A DNA stretch of 16,161 bases from Candidatus Pacearchaeota archaeon. Lineage in GTDB: Archaea > Nanobdellota > Nanobdellia > Pacearchaeales > GW2011-AR1. Both the position numbers and the translations under genes were made by a program. The notes beneath the pieces are model-generated. The model was given only the letters and a program-made list of their open reading frames with translations. It did no database searches and was not told where the DNA came from. Positions within the stretch are counted from its first letter, which is position 1; each line of letters starts with the position of its first letter. Shown one piece after another: positions 8,469 through 14,727 of the stretch. The stretch is taken from the NCBI GenBank assembly GCA_003694055.1, contig RFLC01000091.1:1-16161 (forward strand). Reading direction: 5' to 3'.

Positions 8469-8888
8469 ATGGCAGTTATTGACATGCAGACAATCAGGAA
8501 CATAAATCTTTTTGAGAAAGTTACGCGCGTGAAGACTAAGTGGTGCTTCCCGTACAGCAACTCAATTGTTTTTGTATTGCGCGACAAACGCGAAACTTTG
8601 CGCGCGTCTGAATTGCTCAAACAAAAGCGCGAGCTTGTTGAGAAAACTCTCGGAAAGAGAGTAAAGTTGGTTTGGTTGCCAAGAAGCAATGCGAGTTTGA
8701 GAGAGTTTGTTGAGGAGATTGTTGCACCGACGAAATTCAAGGATTTGGTTGTTGAGGGCAACAAAGTCACAATTGTCGCAGGAACGCGTCAGTCAAAGGG
8801 CCTGCTCATCGGGCGCGAGAAAGCGCGCTTGAACGAGCTGAAAAGAATTCTCAACGACGTTCTTGGAAAAGAGCTCGAGATAGTTTGA
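8469..8888 (+). CDS. nusA: Archaeal NusA-like KH-domain transcription factor
   Basis: The 139-residue length and position directly after the polymerase A gene match the archaeal NusA homologue, which consists only of KH domains and lacks the bacterial N-terminal polymerase-binding and S1 domains. Two KH-like units are visible. The second has VTIVAGTRQSKGLLIG (100-115) followed by the charged helix REKARLNELKRIL, close to a KH GxxG loop. It probably binds RNA during elongation or termination; its exact archaeal role is unsettled. The start is 3 nt after the rpoA stop without a Shine-Dalgarno site. In many archaea rpl30e precedes and rps12-rps7 follow this gene; here a tRNA and the stalk operon follow instead. 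Confidence 0.92.
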   Translation: MAVIDMQTIRNINLFEKVTRVKTKWCFPYSNSIVFVLRDKRETLRASELLKQKRELVEKTLGKRVKLVWLPRSNASLREFVEEIVAPTKFKDLVVEGNKVTIVAGTRQSKGLLIGREKARLNELKRILNDVLGKELEIV

Positions 8889-8944
8889 GTTGGCGCTGAG
8901 CATTTTATCGACGAGAAAAGTTTATTTTGTCTCTGAGAGCAAAC

Positions 8945-8952
8945 TTTTTAAG
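8945..8952 (+). promoter_or_regulatory. TATA box for tRNA-Thr
   Basis: TTTTTAAG is centred about 27 nt before the first base of tRNA-Thr, giving the tRNA its own promoter after the nusA stop. Confidence 0.6.
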
Positions 8953-8975
8953 CGGAGAGTGTCAAAAAAGAATGT

Positions 8976-9049
8976 GCCTCTATAGCTCAGGGGTTTAGAG
9001 CGACTGCCTTGTAAGCAGTAGGTCGGGGGTTCGAATCCCCCTAGAGGCT
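8976..9049 (+). tRNA. tRNA-Thr (anticodon UGU)
   Basis: The acceptor stem pairs 8976-8982 with 9042-9048 (GCCTCTA/TAGAGGC, 7 bp). The D stem pairs 8985-8988 with 8998-9001. The anticodon stem pairs 9003-9007 with 9015-9019 around CTTGTAA, giving anticodon TGT at 9010-9012. The T arm is GGGGG-TTCGAAT-CCCCC. The discriminator is T9049, as usual for archaeal tRNA-Thr. No CCA and no intron. It lies between the polymerase and ribosomal stalk operons. Confidence 0.97.
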
Positions 9050-9057
9050 TACCAAAA

Positions 9058-9068
9058 CTTTTTTAAAC
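9058..9068 (+). promoter_or_regulatory. TATA box for the stalk operon, overlapping the tRNA-Thr T-tract
   Basis: CTTTTTTAAAC is preceded by CCAAAA, a plausible BRE. Its centre is about 25 nt before 9089, so the mRNA would begin about where the leader hairpin begins. The six T (9059-9064) could also end the tRNA-Thr transcript, so one sequence may serve as both terminator and promoter. Confidence 0.55.
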
Positions 9069-9086
9069 GCTCTTTTAGTTTGTGAG

Positions 9087-9131
9087 TTGTCGCTTTACTA
9101 CGAGCTGGCGTGCCAGTGCCGTAGGAGACAA
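9087..9131 (+). promoter_or_regulatory. Leader hairpin containing the rpl1 ribosome-binding site; candidate L1 autoregulatory site
   Basis: Three nested stems can form: TTGTC/GACAA (9087-9091 with 9127-9131), CTACG/CGTAG (9098-9102 with 9120-9124) and CTGG/CCAG (9105-9108 with 9113-9116, 4-nt loop). Between the first two is a 6/2 asymmetric loop with GA on the short side. The Shine-Dalgarno AGGAG (9123-9127) lies entirely inside the structure, 5 nt before the ATG. L1 is known to repress its own operon in bacteria and methanococci by binding mRNA that imitates its 23S rRNA site, an asymmetric loop with a short GA strand. The resemblance here is by eye, and the loop would be in inverted orientation. 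Confidence 0.55.
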
Positions 9132-9132
9132 A

Positions 9133-9747
9133 ATGAAACTTGAGCAAGCACTTCAAGAGTTGAGGAAGGAGAAGAAAAGGAACTTTGTTCAGACAGTTGA
9201 GCTGATTGTGAATTTGAGGAAGCTTAACTTGAAAAAGGACAACATTAACCTTGTCATTCATCTTCCACACGCTTTCAAGGAAAAGAAGGTTTGCGCGTTT
9301 CTTAACTCAAAGTCAAAGATTTTGCCGACGATTACTTTGGGAGAGTTTCAGAAGTATAGCGATGCAAAACTGATGCGGAAACTCGCTAGGGAGTATGATT
9401 ATTTCATTGCGCAAGCAGCACTCATGCCAAAGGTAGCGACGACATTCGGGAAAGTTCTCGGACCTTTGGGAAAGATGCCCTCGCCGCAACTTGGAATGGT
9501 GCGAGAAGGCAGCGAGGATGAGATAAAACGAGAGCTTGAGAAAATTTCTCGCGCAGTTAAGTTGCGCTTGAAAGAGTTGAGTGTTAAGCTGGCTGTTGGG
9601 AAAGAGGACATGCCTGATGAGAAAATAATTGAGAATATTCGCGAGGTTTATAGCAAGCTTGTTGATGCGCTGCCAAGGAAACAAGAGAATGTGAAGAATG
9701 TCATGATAAAGTTCACTATGTCAAGGCCAGTGAAAGTGGAGGTTTAA
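9133..9747 (+). CDS. rpl1: Large-subunit ribosomal protein L1 (uL1)
   Basis: L1 forms the mobile stalk beside the ribosomal E site, helps release deacylated tRNA and often represses its own mRNA. From the ATG at 9133 the protein has 204 residues, near the archaeal norm (about 210-220). The signature lies at 107-121, with GKVLGPLGKMPSPQLG; many relatives read GPRGKMP, so Leu replaces Arg here. A GTG 51 nt upstream would add 17 residues (SCRFTTSWRASAVGDK) unlike L1, and those codons are the leader hairpin, so I rejected it. AGGAG at 9123-9127 supports the ATG. It is the first gene of the stalk operon; L11, often the preceding gene, is absent. rpl10 follows without a gap. Confidence 0.94.
   Translation: MKLEQALQELRKEKKRNFVQTVELIVNLRKLNLKKDNINLVIHLPHAFKEKKVCAFLNSKSKILPTITLGEFQKYSDAKLMRKLAREYDYFIAQAALMPKVATTFGKVLGPLGKMPSPQLGMVREGSEDEIKRELEKISRAVKLRLKELSVKLAVGKEDMPDEKIIENIREVYSKLVDALPRKQENVKNVMIKFTMSRPVKVEV
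9738..9743 (+). promoter_or_regulatory. Shine-Dalgarno site for rpl10
   Basis: A full GGAGGT lies in the last codons of rpl1, 4 nt before the rpl10 ATG. Genes in the preceding polymerase operon (rpoB, rpoA, nusA) lack any such site. Confidence 0.75.
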
Positions 9748-10710
9748 ATGGGTAAAACAGAGAGCAAGAAGGTTGAAGCGCACGTCTCTCCTCTGAAGAA
9801 GCAGATAGTAGCTGAGCTTGCTAACGATGTTGCGAATTACCGAACAACGCTTGTGGCGTCGATAAAGGGTTTGCCGGCATCGCAGTTTCAGGAATTGAAA
9901 AAGAATCTGCGCGAGAAAGGCTGCAAGATTAAGGTGGCAAGGAAGTCACTAATACTTCGCGCGTTTGATGAGAGTAAAGCTGAGCAAATCGAGCAGTTGA
10001 AGCAAGTGGTCGGGGACAGCACCTGCCTGATATTTGCAAACGAGGATGCGTTTGAACTTGGAGAGATTTTGATTGAGAACCAAACGCCTGCTAAGGCAAA
10101 GGCAGGAGATGTGGCGCTTGAAGACATAACAGTTGAGCCGGGCCCAACCAACCTGTCTCCTGGTCCTGCAATCTCAGAGCTGGGAGCTGTTGGCTTAAAG
10201 GTAGCTGTTGAAGGAGGAAAGCTTGCGATAAAAGAACCTAAAACGCTTGTCAAGAAGGGAGAGGAAATCGATGAGAAAACAGCAAATGTGCTTGCGAAAC
10301 TTGACATGATGCCGATGAAAATCGGGTTCATTCCTCTTGGGGCTTACGACAATTCTGAGAAAAAGGTTTATCTTGAGATTAAGATTGACAAGAAAGCGGC
10401 GTTGGAAGAGTTGCGCGAGGCAATTAAGCGCGCGGCAGGTTTTGCAATCAATGTTGGGTATGTTGTGCGAGAGAATGTTGGTTACTTCATAGCGCGCGCG
10501 GCAAGAGAGTTTGAAGCGCTTAAAGCGCTTGTCTCAGAGAAAGCGCAAGGGAAAGAGGAGGAACAAGGAAGTTCTCAAGAGGAGGAGGGCGCGAGCGAAG
10601 CGAGCGCGGAGGAGACCAGCAACGAAGAAGAAAAAGCAAGCCCAAACTCTGATGAGCACTCAGAAGAATCAAACTCGGAAAAAAATCCCGACGAGAAAAA
10701 TGAAAACTAA
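9748..10710 (+). CDS. rpl10: Acidic ribosomal protein P0 (uL10) with an atypical C-terminal tail
   Basis: P0 anchors the ribosomal stalk: its N-terminal domain binds 23S rRNA and its C-terminal helices carry L12 dimers, which recruit and stimulate translation GTPases. The N-terminal domain spans about 1-110, followed by the archaeal insertion domain (about 111-185, including VEPGPTNLSPGPAISELG) and the helical L12-binding region (about 215-262). From about 264 to 320 the protein becomes a Glu/Ser/Asn-rich, low-complexity tail ending in PDEKNEN. Archaeal P0 normally ends with the same short hydrophobic motif as L12 (such as GLxALFG); it is missing here, and no other frame of 10600-10763 supplies it. 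ATG directly follows the rpl1 stop, with GGAGGT 4 nt before it. Confidence 0.95.
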   Translation: MGKTESKKVEAHVSPLKKQIVAELANDVANYRTTLVASIKGLPASQFQELKKNLREKGCKIKVARKSLILRAFDESKAEQIEQLKQVVGDSTCLIFANEDAFELGEILIENQTPAKAKAGDVALEDITVEPGPTNLSPGPAISELGAVGLKVAVEGGKLAIKEPKTLVKKGEEIDEKTANVLAKLDMMPMKIGFIPLGAYDNSEKKVYLEIKIDKKAALEELREAIKRAAGFAINVGYVVRENVGYFIARAAREFEALKALVSEKAQGKEEEQGSSQEEEGASEASAEETSNEEEKASPNSDEHSEESNSEKNPDEKNEN

Positions 10711-10754
10711 AATGATAACCGATAAAGTTAAAAAGCCAGAATTTAAAATTGGAA

Positions 10755-10760
10755 GGAGGT
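10755..10760 (+). promoter_or_regulatory. Shine-Dalgarno site fixing the rpl12 start
   Basis: GGAGGT lies 3 nt before the ATG at 10764 and rules out the in-frame TTG at 10749. The 53-nt gap after rpl10 also holds GTTAAAAAG (10727-10735), a possible internal TATA box that could boost rpl12, which is needed in several copies per ribosome. Confidence 0.7.
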
Positions 10761-10763
10761 AAA

Positions 10764-11069
10764 ATGGAATATATTTACGCTGCATTGTTGTTGCATAAAC
10801 TTGGGAAAGAAGTGACAGAGGAAAGCATGAAGAGCGTGATAGCAGCAGCTGGCGTGGAAGTTGATGAGGCAAAGCTCAAGTCTTTGCTAGCCAGCTTGAA
10901 GGGAGTTAACATCGACGAGGAACTAGAGAAGGCTGCAAGCGTAGCAGTTGCACCAGCAGCGCCGGCAGCTGAAGCTAGCGGGCAAGCCCAAGAAGCAAAG
11001 AAAGAGGAAAAGAAGGAAGAGAAGAAAGAGGAAGCAAGTGTCGCAGGTCTGAGCGCTCTCTTTGGTTAG
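10764..11069 (+). CDS. rpl12: Ribosomal protein P1/L12 (archaeal aL12)
   Basis: A stalk protein that binds P0 as dimers and contacts aEF1A and aEF2. Its 101 residues show the full archaeal layout: an N-terminal helical dimerisation domain ([16 protein letters not shown] and on to about 57), an alanine/proline-rich hinge (about 58-75), a Lys/Glu-rich stretch (79-90) and the conserved terminal motif GLSALFG (95-101) that binds factors. The start at 10764 follows GGAGGT at 10755-10760 and matches the family N terminus. Last gene of the stalk operon. It contrasts with its partner P0, which lacks the terminal motif. Confidence 0.96.
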   Translation: MEYIYAALLLHKLGKEVTEESMKSVIAAAGVEVDEAKLKSLLASLKGVNIDEELEKAASVAVAPAAPAAEASGQAQEAKKEEKKEEKKEEASVAGLSALFG

Positions 11070-11527
11070 GGCGTCAACTTTAGAAGCCAGACCAATTTGC
11101 TATGCGCGCTCTTCCATCCGCTTTAGTTTGGTTAGTCATCTTCGTCTTGGAGCGAACTGCTAGTAAAGTTTGTGTTGGACTATCACATCATGCTAGCGCG
11201 AAGCGAGTGTGCTCTAGGAAAAGTGGCAATTCTAGAGGGTTTGACTTTTATGTTTTTTCCTTTGCGCTGCGCTGAAACACTCGCTCGCGGCGCATCGTTA
11301 AACGCGTTTTTCTTGCTGAATCTTTAGGTTTTGTGTATATACGCAGTTTGTCGTTGCGAAAATTGCGTCGGCGCGTGAGTTGCAGGCGCGCGCATCTCTC
11401 GCCAGCGCGCGAGGTTTGAGAAGCGCCTTGGACAAAGAACATCTTGAGATTTGCAACTGAACGCGGGATTTGTCGTAGGAATTTCTCCATTTAAACACAC
11501 CTGTTCTCGAGAATAAAACTCTAGAAT
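11070..11527. other. Intergenic region between convergent rpl12 and tkt; no supported gene
   Basis: 458 nt separate the rpl12 stop from the tkt stop. I see no tRNA or rRNA and no convincing gene. A T-tract (11253-11258) about 180 nt past rpl12 may be a terminator. A minus-strand frame at 11248-11490 would code for 80 Arg/Lys-rich residues; AGTTTTATTC (11511-11520, minus strand) lies 26 nt before its ATG, as in the leaderless genes here, but the protein resembles nothing I know and the run of CGC codons comes from local GCGC repeats. GTATATACGC at 11335-11344 recurs at 13927-13936. Confidence 0.5.
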
Positions 11528-13378
11528 TCAGGCAAGCAATTTTCGCGCGGCGTTAGCAATAGCTCGCGCGTCAATCTTGTATTTTCTCAGCAACTCGTCT
11601 TTCTTTCCTGAGTGGGGAATCTCTCGCACTGCAAGGTGCGCAAGCTTAACTGAGGTGCCGGCAAGCGCGCTAGCAATAGTTTCGCCAATCCCTCCAGCAG
11701 GATAATGGTCTTCGCTCACAACAACTTTGCCTCCGTTGGCTTTAGCAAATTCTGCAAATTTCTTGGAGGGGAATGGCTTTAAGCAGTAAGCATCAACAAC
11801 AGCATTTGAAACTCCGCGCGCTTCTAAGGCGTAAGATGCTTTAAGAGCTTCATGCAAGGTAACTCCTGCTCCAACCAACACAACCTTTGCTTTTCCCGAC
11901 GAGGTCGCGCGCGCAACCTTGAAATCATTCGGCTTAAATCTCGCGTTAGTTGAGTAGATGACTTTTGTAGCAGGCCTTGAAGTGCGAATGTACTTTATCT
12001 TTCCTAAAGTAAGGGATTGGCGAACTATTTCAGCAGTTGAGTTTGCGTCTGAGGGGTAGAAGACGTAAGCATCAGCTAACGAGCGGAACATCGCGATGTC
12101 CTCGAGTCCCATTTGAGAGGCGCCGTCCTCGCCTATCGAAACGCCGCAATGCGAACCGCAGATTGTCATGTTTGCATCTGAGAGAGCTGCCATGCGAATC
12201 TGGTCGTGCGCGCGAGTTAGGAATGCTGCAAACGTCGAGGCAAAAACTCTGAAGCCTTTTACTGCCAAACCAAGCGCAACGCCAATCATGTTCTGTTCAG
12301 CAACAAACGCCTCGACAAACTGCTTTTCAGAAACTTTTTTCACCTCATTGGAGAAGGTTGAATTGCTTACCTCTGCATCCACTGCAATCACATCATCGCG
12401 AGCCCGCGCGAGTGCGGCAAGTGCAAGTCCATAAGCTTTCCTCGTCGCTAATTCCTGTCCCATTTTCACCTTGACATCGCGAACAAAGCCCTCAACCTCT
12501 CTATCTGAACGAGTTCTTTTCGCTTTCGTCGGTTTTGGAGGGGCTTTGATTCTAATCTTCGGAAAACTAACATCAGGAATCTCGCTCAACGCGCGCTTTA
12601 ACTGCTCCTCATTGAGTGCCTTGCCATGCCATCCATTTTTGTCCTCGATAAACGACACTCCCTTTCCCTTTATTGTTTTCGCTAAAATGACCTGTGGATT
12701 TTTTTGCGTGCGGGCGCGCGCGAGCGCGCGAAGGATTTGCTGAACGCTATGGCCGTCGACAACTTGCACATCCCATCCGAATGCCTCAAATCTTTTTTTG
12801 TACACCTCAAGCTTGTGACCAACCATAGTTTCACCTCTCTGCCCGAGTCGGTTGACGTCAACTATTGCGCAGAGGTTTGAGAGCGAGTAATAGCTAGCAA
12901 GTTGCGCTGCTTCGTAAACCGAGCCCTCTGCAATCTCGCTGTCGCCAAGCAAGACATACACCCGGAAGTTGTTGCGTGACAATCGTGATGCAAGCGCCAT
13001 GCCCACACCAACTGAAAGACCTTGACCAAGAGAGCCGGTAGCTACCTTGACCCACTTCAACGAGCGAGGCATTGGGTGGCCTTCCAACGGACTGCACAAT
13101 TCGCGTAAATGAAACAAGTTCTTATTGATGCAACCTGCGTGATGGAGAGCAGAGTAAAGTATTGGAGCAGCATGTCCTTTGCTAAGCACAAACTCGTCGT
13201 TAGTGGGCCAGTTTGGATCGCGCGTGTTGTAACGCATCTCGTCGAAAAATAAACAAGCCATTATTTCAGCACAAGATAGGCATGAGCTAGGATGCCCACT
13301 TCCTGCTATTGTTGTCATTTGGAGAACATCTCTCCGAAGTGCGTTAGCCGCTGCTTGCAAAGACTCTTTTTTATTCAT
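11528..13378 (-). CDS. tkt: Transketolase, single-chain
   Basis: A thiamine-diphosphate and magnesium enzyme that moves two-carbon ketol units between sugar phosphates in the non-oxidative pentose-phosphate pathway. At 616 residues it holds both halves, which many archaea encode as two genes, and by eye it resembles short, animal-type transketolases. Visible residues: His29 (GSGHP), His69 (SKGHA), His101 (EGHP), GSLGQG (115-120), the cofactor motif GDSE (145-148) with Asn176 (VDVN), His251 (WHGK), catalytic Glu361 (VAEQN) and GEDGASQMGLEDIAMFRS (417 onward). The motif usually reads GDGE, so Gly147 is Ser here. I chose ATG 13376-13378; a TTG two codons upstream is less likely. The ATG overlaps the prefoldin alpha stop by 8 nt, so both probably share the promoter upstream of prefoldin. 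Confidence 0.95.
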   Translation of the reverse strand: MNKKESLQAAANALRRDVLQMTTIAGSGHPSSCLSCAEIMACLFFDEMRYNTRDPNWPTNDEFVLSKGHAAPILYSALHHAGCINKNLFHLRELCSPLEGHPMPRSLKWVKVATGSLGQGLSVGVGMALASRLSRNNFRVYVLLGDSEIAEGSVYEAAQLASYYSLSNLCAIVDVNRLGQRGETMVGHKLEVYKKRFEAFGWDVQVVDGHSVQQILRALARARTQKNPQVILAKTIKGKGVSFIEDKNGWHGKALNEEQLKRALSEIPDVSFPKIRIKAPPKPTKAKRTRSDREVEGFVRDVKVKMGQELATRKAYGLALAALARARDDVIAVDAEVSNSTFSNEVKKVSEKQFVEAFVAEQNMIGVALGLAVKGFRVFASTFAAFLTRAHDQIRMAALSDANMTICGSHCGVSIGEDGASQMGLEDIAMFRSLADAYVFYPSDANSTAEIVRQSLTLGKIKYIRTSRPATKVIYSTNARFKPNDFKVARATSSGKAKVVLVGAGVTLHEALKASYALEARGVSNAVVDAYCLKPFPSKKFAEFAKANGGKVVVSEDHYPAGGIGETIASALAGTSVKLAHLAVREIPHSGKKDELLRKYKIDARAIANAARKLLA

Positions 13379-13754
13379 TCTCAATAATTTGCATCAGCTC
13401 TTGCAATCTTCCGATGATATTCTCAAGCTGAATGTTAAGTTGTATTTTTGCTTCCCTCAACTTTCGAAGTTGAGAGCGAATCACTTCCTTCGCCTCGTCG
13501 GGAGTTTTCCGCACAACCACTCCGGCTCCAACCTCGACGAAAAGCTTCTCATCATCTGCGCGCGTTGCTTTAAGGTAAACCCCTCTTCCAAGCGGCGCCA
13601 GCATCTCTTTCTCTTTAGATTTTTTCAGCGCATCTAACGCTTGCAAAAACTCCTGAAGATCAGAGATTTGTTCTTGCACAAAAGCAATGTTTTGCTCAGT
13701 CTGTTCAGCAGCTTGCTGCAGCTCAACCATGCTCTGAAAAATTTCTTCGCGCAT
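13371..13754 (-). CDS. pfdA: Prefoldin subunit alpha
   Basis: Prefoldin is a hexamer of two alpha and four beta subunits that captures unfolded proteins in the cytoplasm and passes them to the group II chaperonin. The 127 residues show a long N-terminal coiled-coil helix (about 1-48), a central beta-hairpin region with the alpha-subunit signature APLGRGVYLKA (53-63) and VEVGAGVVVRKTPDEA (73-88), and a second coiled-coil helix (about 89-125). The length is normal. The TATA box is about 24 nt before the ATG, so the message is probably leaderless. It overlaps tkt by 8 nt, which implies co-transcription and coupled translation, though the two functions are unrelated. Confidence 0.93.
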   Translation of the reverse strand: MREEIFQSMVELQQAAEQTEQNIAFVQEQISDLQEFLQALDALKKSKEKEMLAPLGRGVYLKATRADDEKLFVEVGAGVVVRKTPDEAKEVIRSQLRKLREAKIQLNIQLENIIGRLQELMQIIENE

Positions 13755-13773
13755 GCTAGAGCAAGGTTTCTGT

Positions 13774-13782
13774 CTTTTTAAG
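13774..13782 (-). promoter_or_regulatory. TATA box for pfdA-tkt
   Basis: CTTAAAAAG on the minus strand is centred 24 nt before the pfdA ATG, implying a leaderless mRNA. The plus strand reads CTTTTTAAG, so it could also fire divergently, giving a short transcript ending at the T-tract 13858-13864. Confidence 0.6.
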
Positions 13783-13926
13783 TCTTGCCTAAACAGGGTG
13801 AACGATAATGCGTTTAGCTAAAGATTGCTAGTCAACGCGCAAAGCATCGCGAGCCACTTTTTTTCAGTTGGAAATGACTAGAGATCTTATTTGAGTGCGG
13901 CGTGGATAGACCGCGCTTTAGATGAT

Positions 13927-13946
13927 GTATATACGCTAGTATATAC
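13927..13946. repeat. Duplicated palindrome GTATATAC
   Basis: GTATATAC (13927-13934), a GCTA spacer and GTATATAC (13939-13946): each octamer is its own reverse complement, and their centres are 12 bp apart, a little over one helical turn. GTATATACGC also occurs at 11335-11344. This could be a regulator-binding site or AT-rich promoter elements. Confidence 0.4.
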
Positions 13947-14133
13947 GAAAAATATTGAGTGCCTGCCTCGCGCATTTTTTGCAATGCGATGCGCGAAATC
14001 GCTATGCGTCTCATCGCGCGCTCTCGTTGGCTTGGCAAACTGCGAAAGAGTAGAAATCTTTAGGGGCTTTTGCAATTTCCCGCAAATCCCACAACCAAAC
14101 GTGTAAATTTATCCGGGCTTAGAAACTTAAAGC

Positions 14134-14583
14134 TTAAGGAAGCTCGCACGACAGATTTATCAACGGCTGAACCACTGCTCTGTAAAGCGCGTAAAATATC
14201 TTATCCGGGTTTTTTACAGGCGCGCGAGTGTCGGGCTTTATCTTAAGGCGCGCGCGAACAACAAGCCCATCAGCGTTCTGCTCAAGCTCAAGCTTGTCAT
14301 ACAAAACCTCGCGGATGTTTTTCACTTTCCTCCTCGGCATTGTTGCCATAATCTCCAGAAGTTTCTCTTCAAGCTCGCCTGGAGCTCTTCCATCCTTCTC
14401 AACATAAAACTCAAAGTCCCTCGGATTGTGCTTAACACTCACGATGTAATTGTTGTATAGTCTAAAACTGCGCGAGTCTCCTGGCAAACGCTCGAAAGCG
14501 CGATCAGCGAAGGTTGCACCTCCTGCAATCTCTCGGACGTGCCTGCAAGTCCGCCCTGCGATGTATGAGCTGAGGTCTCTCAT
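14134..14583 (-). CDS. Hypothetical protein, 149 residues
   Basis: I do not recognise this protein. It has no signal peptide or membrane segment and looks soluble and mixed alpha/beta. It opens MRDLSSYIAGRTCRHVREI; the middle has alternating strands and a charged helix (ELEEKLLEIMATMPRRKVKN), then VVRARLKIKPDTRAPV and a helical end (IFYALYRAVVQPLINL). Support for a real gene: an intact 450-nt frame with coding-like composition, and a TATA box about 25 nt before the ATG, as at other genes here. It is alone on its strand between non-coding DNA and a divergent methyltransferase, so context gives no clue. Two Cys (13 and near the C terminus) make no metal motif. Confidence 0.7.
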   Translation of the reverse strand: MRDLSSYIAGRTCRHVREIAGGATFADRAFERLPGDSRSFRLYNNYIVSVKHNPRDFEFYVEKDGRAPGELEEKLLEIMATMPRRKVKNIREVLYDKLELEQNADGLVVRARLKIKPDTRAPVKNPDKIFYALYRAVVQPLINLSCELP

Positions 14584-14603
14584 GTAAATCTCTCGCGCAA
14601 AGC

Positions 14604-14611
14604 ATTAAAAA
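14604..14611 (-). promoter_or_regulatory. TATA box for the 149-residue gene
   Basis: TTTTTAAT on the minus strand is centred about 25 nt before the ATG at 14583, so the message would be leaderless. Confidence 0.55.
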
Positions 14612-14698
14612 TAATTATTATTGTGCAAAATACACAACTCGCGAAAGATTTAACAGCTTTAAGTTAGCATTCTTGAGTGAAAGTATTCGAGAGAAAAG

Positions 14699-14707
14699 CA
14701 TAAAAAT
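14699..14707 (+). promoter_or_regulatory. TATA box for the methyltransferase gene
   Basis: CATAAAAAT is centred 25 nt before the ATG at 14728, again predicting a leaderless mRNA. A T-run directly precedes the ATG, and no Shine-Dalgarno site is present. Confidence 0.55.
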
Positions 14708-14727
14708 GGTCATTTTCTGGTTTTTTT

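Larger units (their letters stand above)
13755..14133. other. Intergenic region with hairpins and a duplicated palindrome; no supported gene
   Basis: 379 nt lie between pfdA and the 149-residue gene. Visible structure: CTAAAC/GTTTAG (13789-13794 with 13812-13817), a seven-T run (13858-13864), a 7-bp stem AGTGCGG/CCGCGCT with one G-T pair and a 10-nt loop (13894-13917), and two GTATATAC palindromes. Short frames on both strands are uneven in composition and look like noise. A small RNA is possible, but no known family, C/D boxes or tRNA arms can be made out. Confidence 0.45.

Noticed and set aside
8462..8770. Minus-strand frame over nusA
   Set aside because: Shadow of the KH-protein gene, which has clear family features.
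9087..9131. Direct match of the rpl1 leader to the 23S CUUUACUA segment
   Set aside because: The leader contains CTTTACTA, but in 23S rRNA that segment is, as I recall, in helix 75 and not the L1-binding loop, so I base the L1 proposal only on the asymmetric loop and Shine-Dalgarno overlap.
9082..9132. GTG start giving L1 a 17-residue N-terminal extension
   Set aside because: The extra residues do not resemble L1, the ATG at 9133 has AGGAG 5 nt upstream, and the extension codons form the leader hairpin.
10511..10762. Second frame over the P0 tail, as a frameshifted P0 end or separate gene
   Set aside because: It encodes a Lys/Arg-rich mirror of the Glu-rich tail without the expected terminal motif; a product of low-complexity codons.
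10749..10763. TTG start giving L12 five extra residues
   Set aside because: GGAGGT at 10755-10760 lies 3 nt before the ATG at 10764, and the family begins with [10 protein letters not shown].
11248..11490. 80-residue minus-strand frame downstream of tkt
   Set aside because: It has a TATA-like element at the right distance, but Arg-rich composition from GCGC runs and no recognisable similarity; too weak to list as a gene.
13379..13384. TTG start for transketolase two codons upstream
   Set aside because: The ATG at 13378 is the better codon and leaves a normal N terminus.
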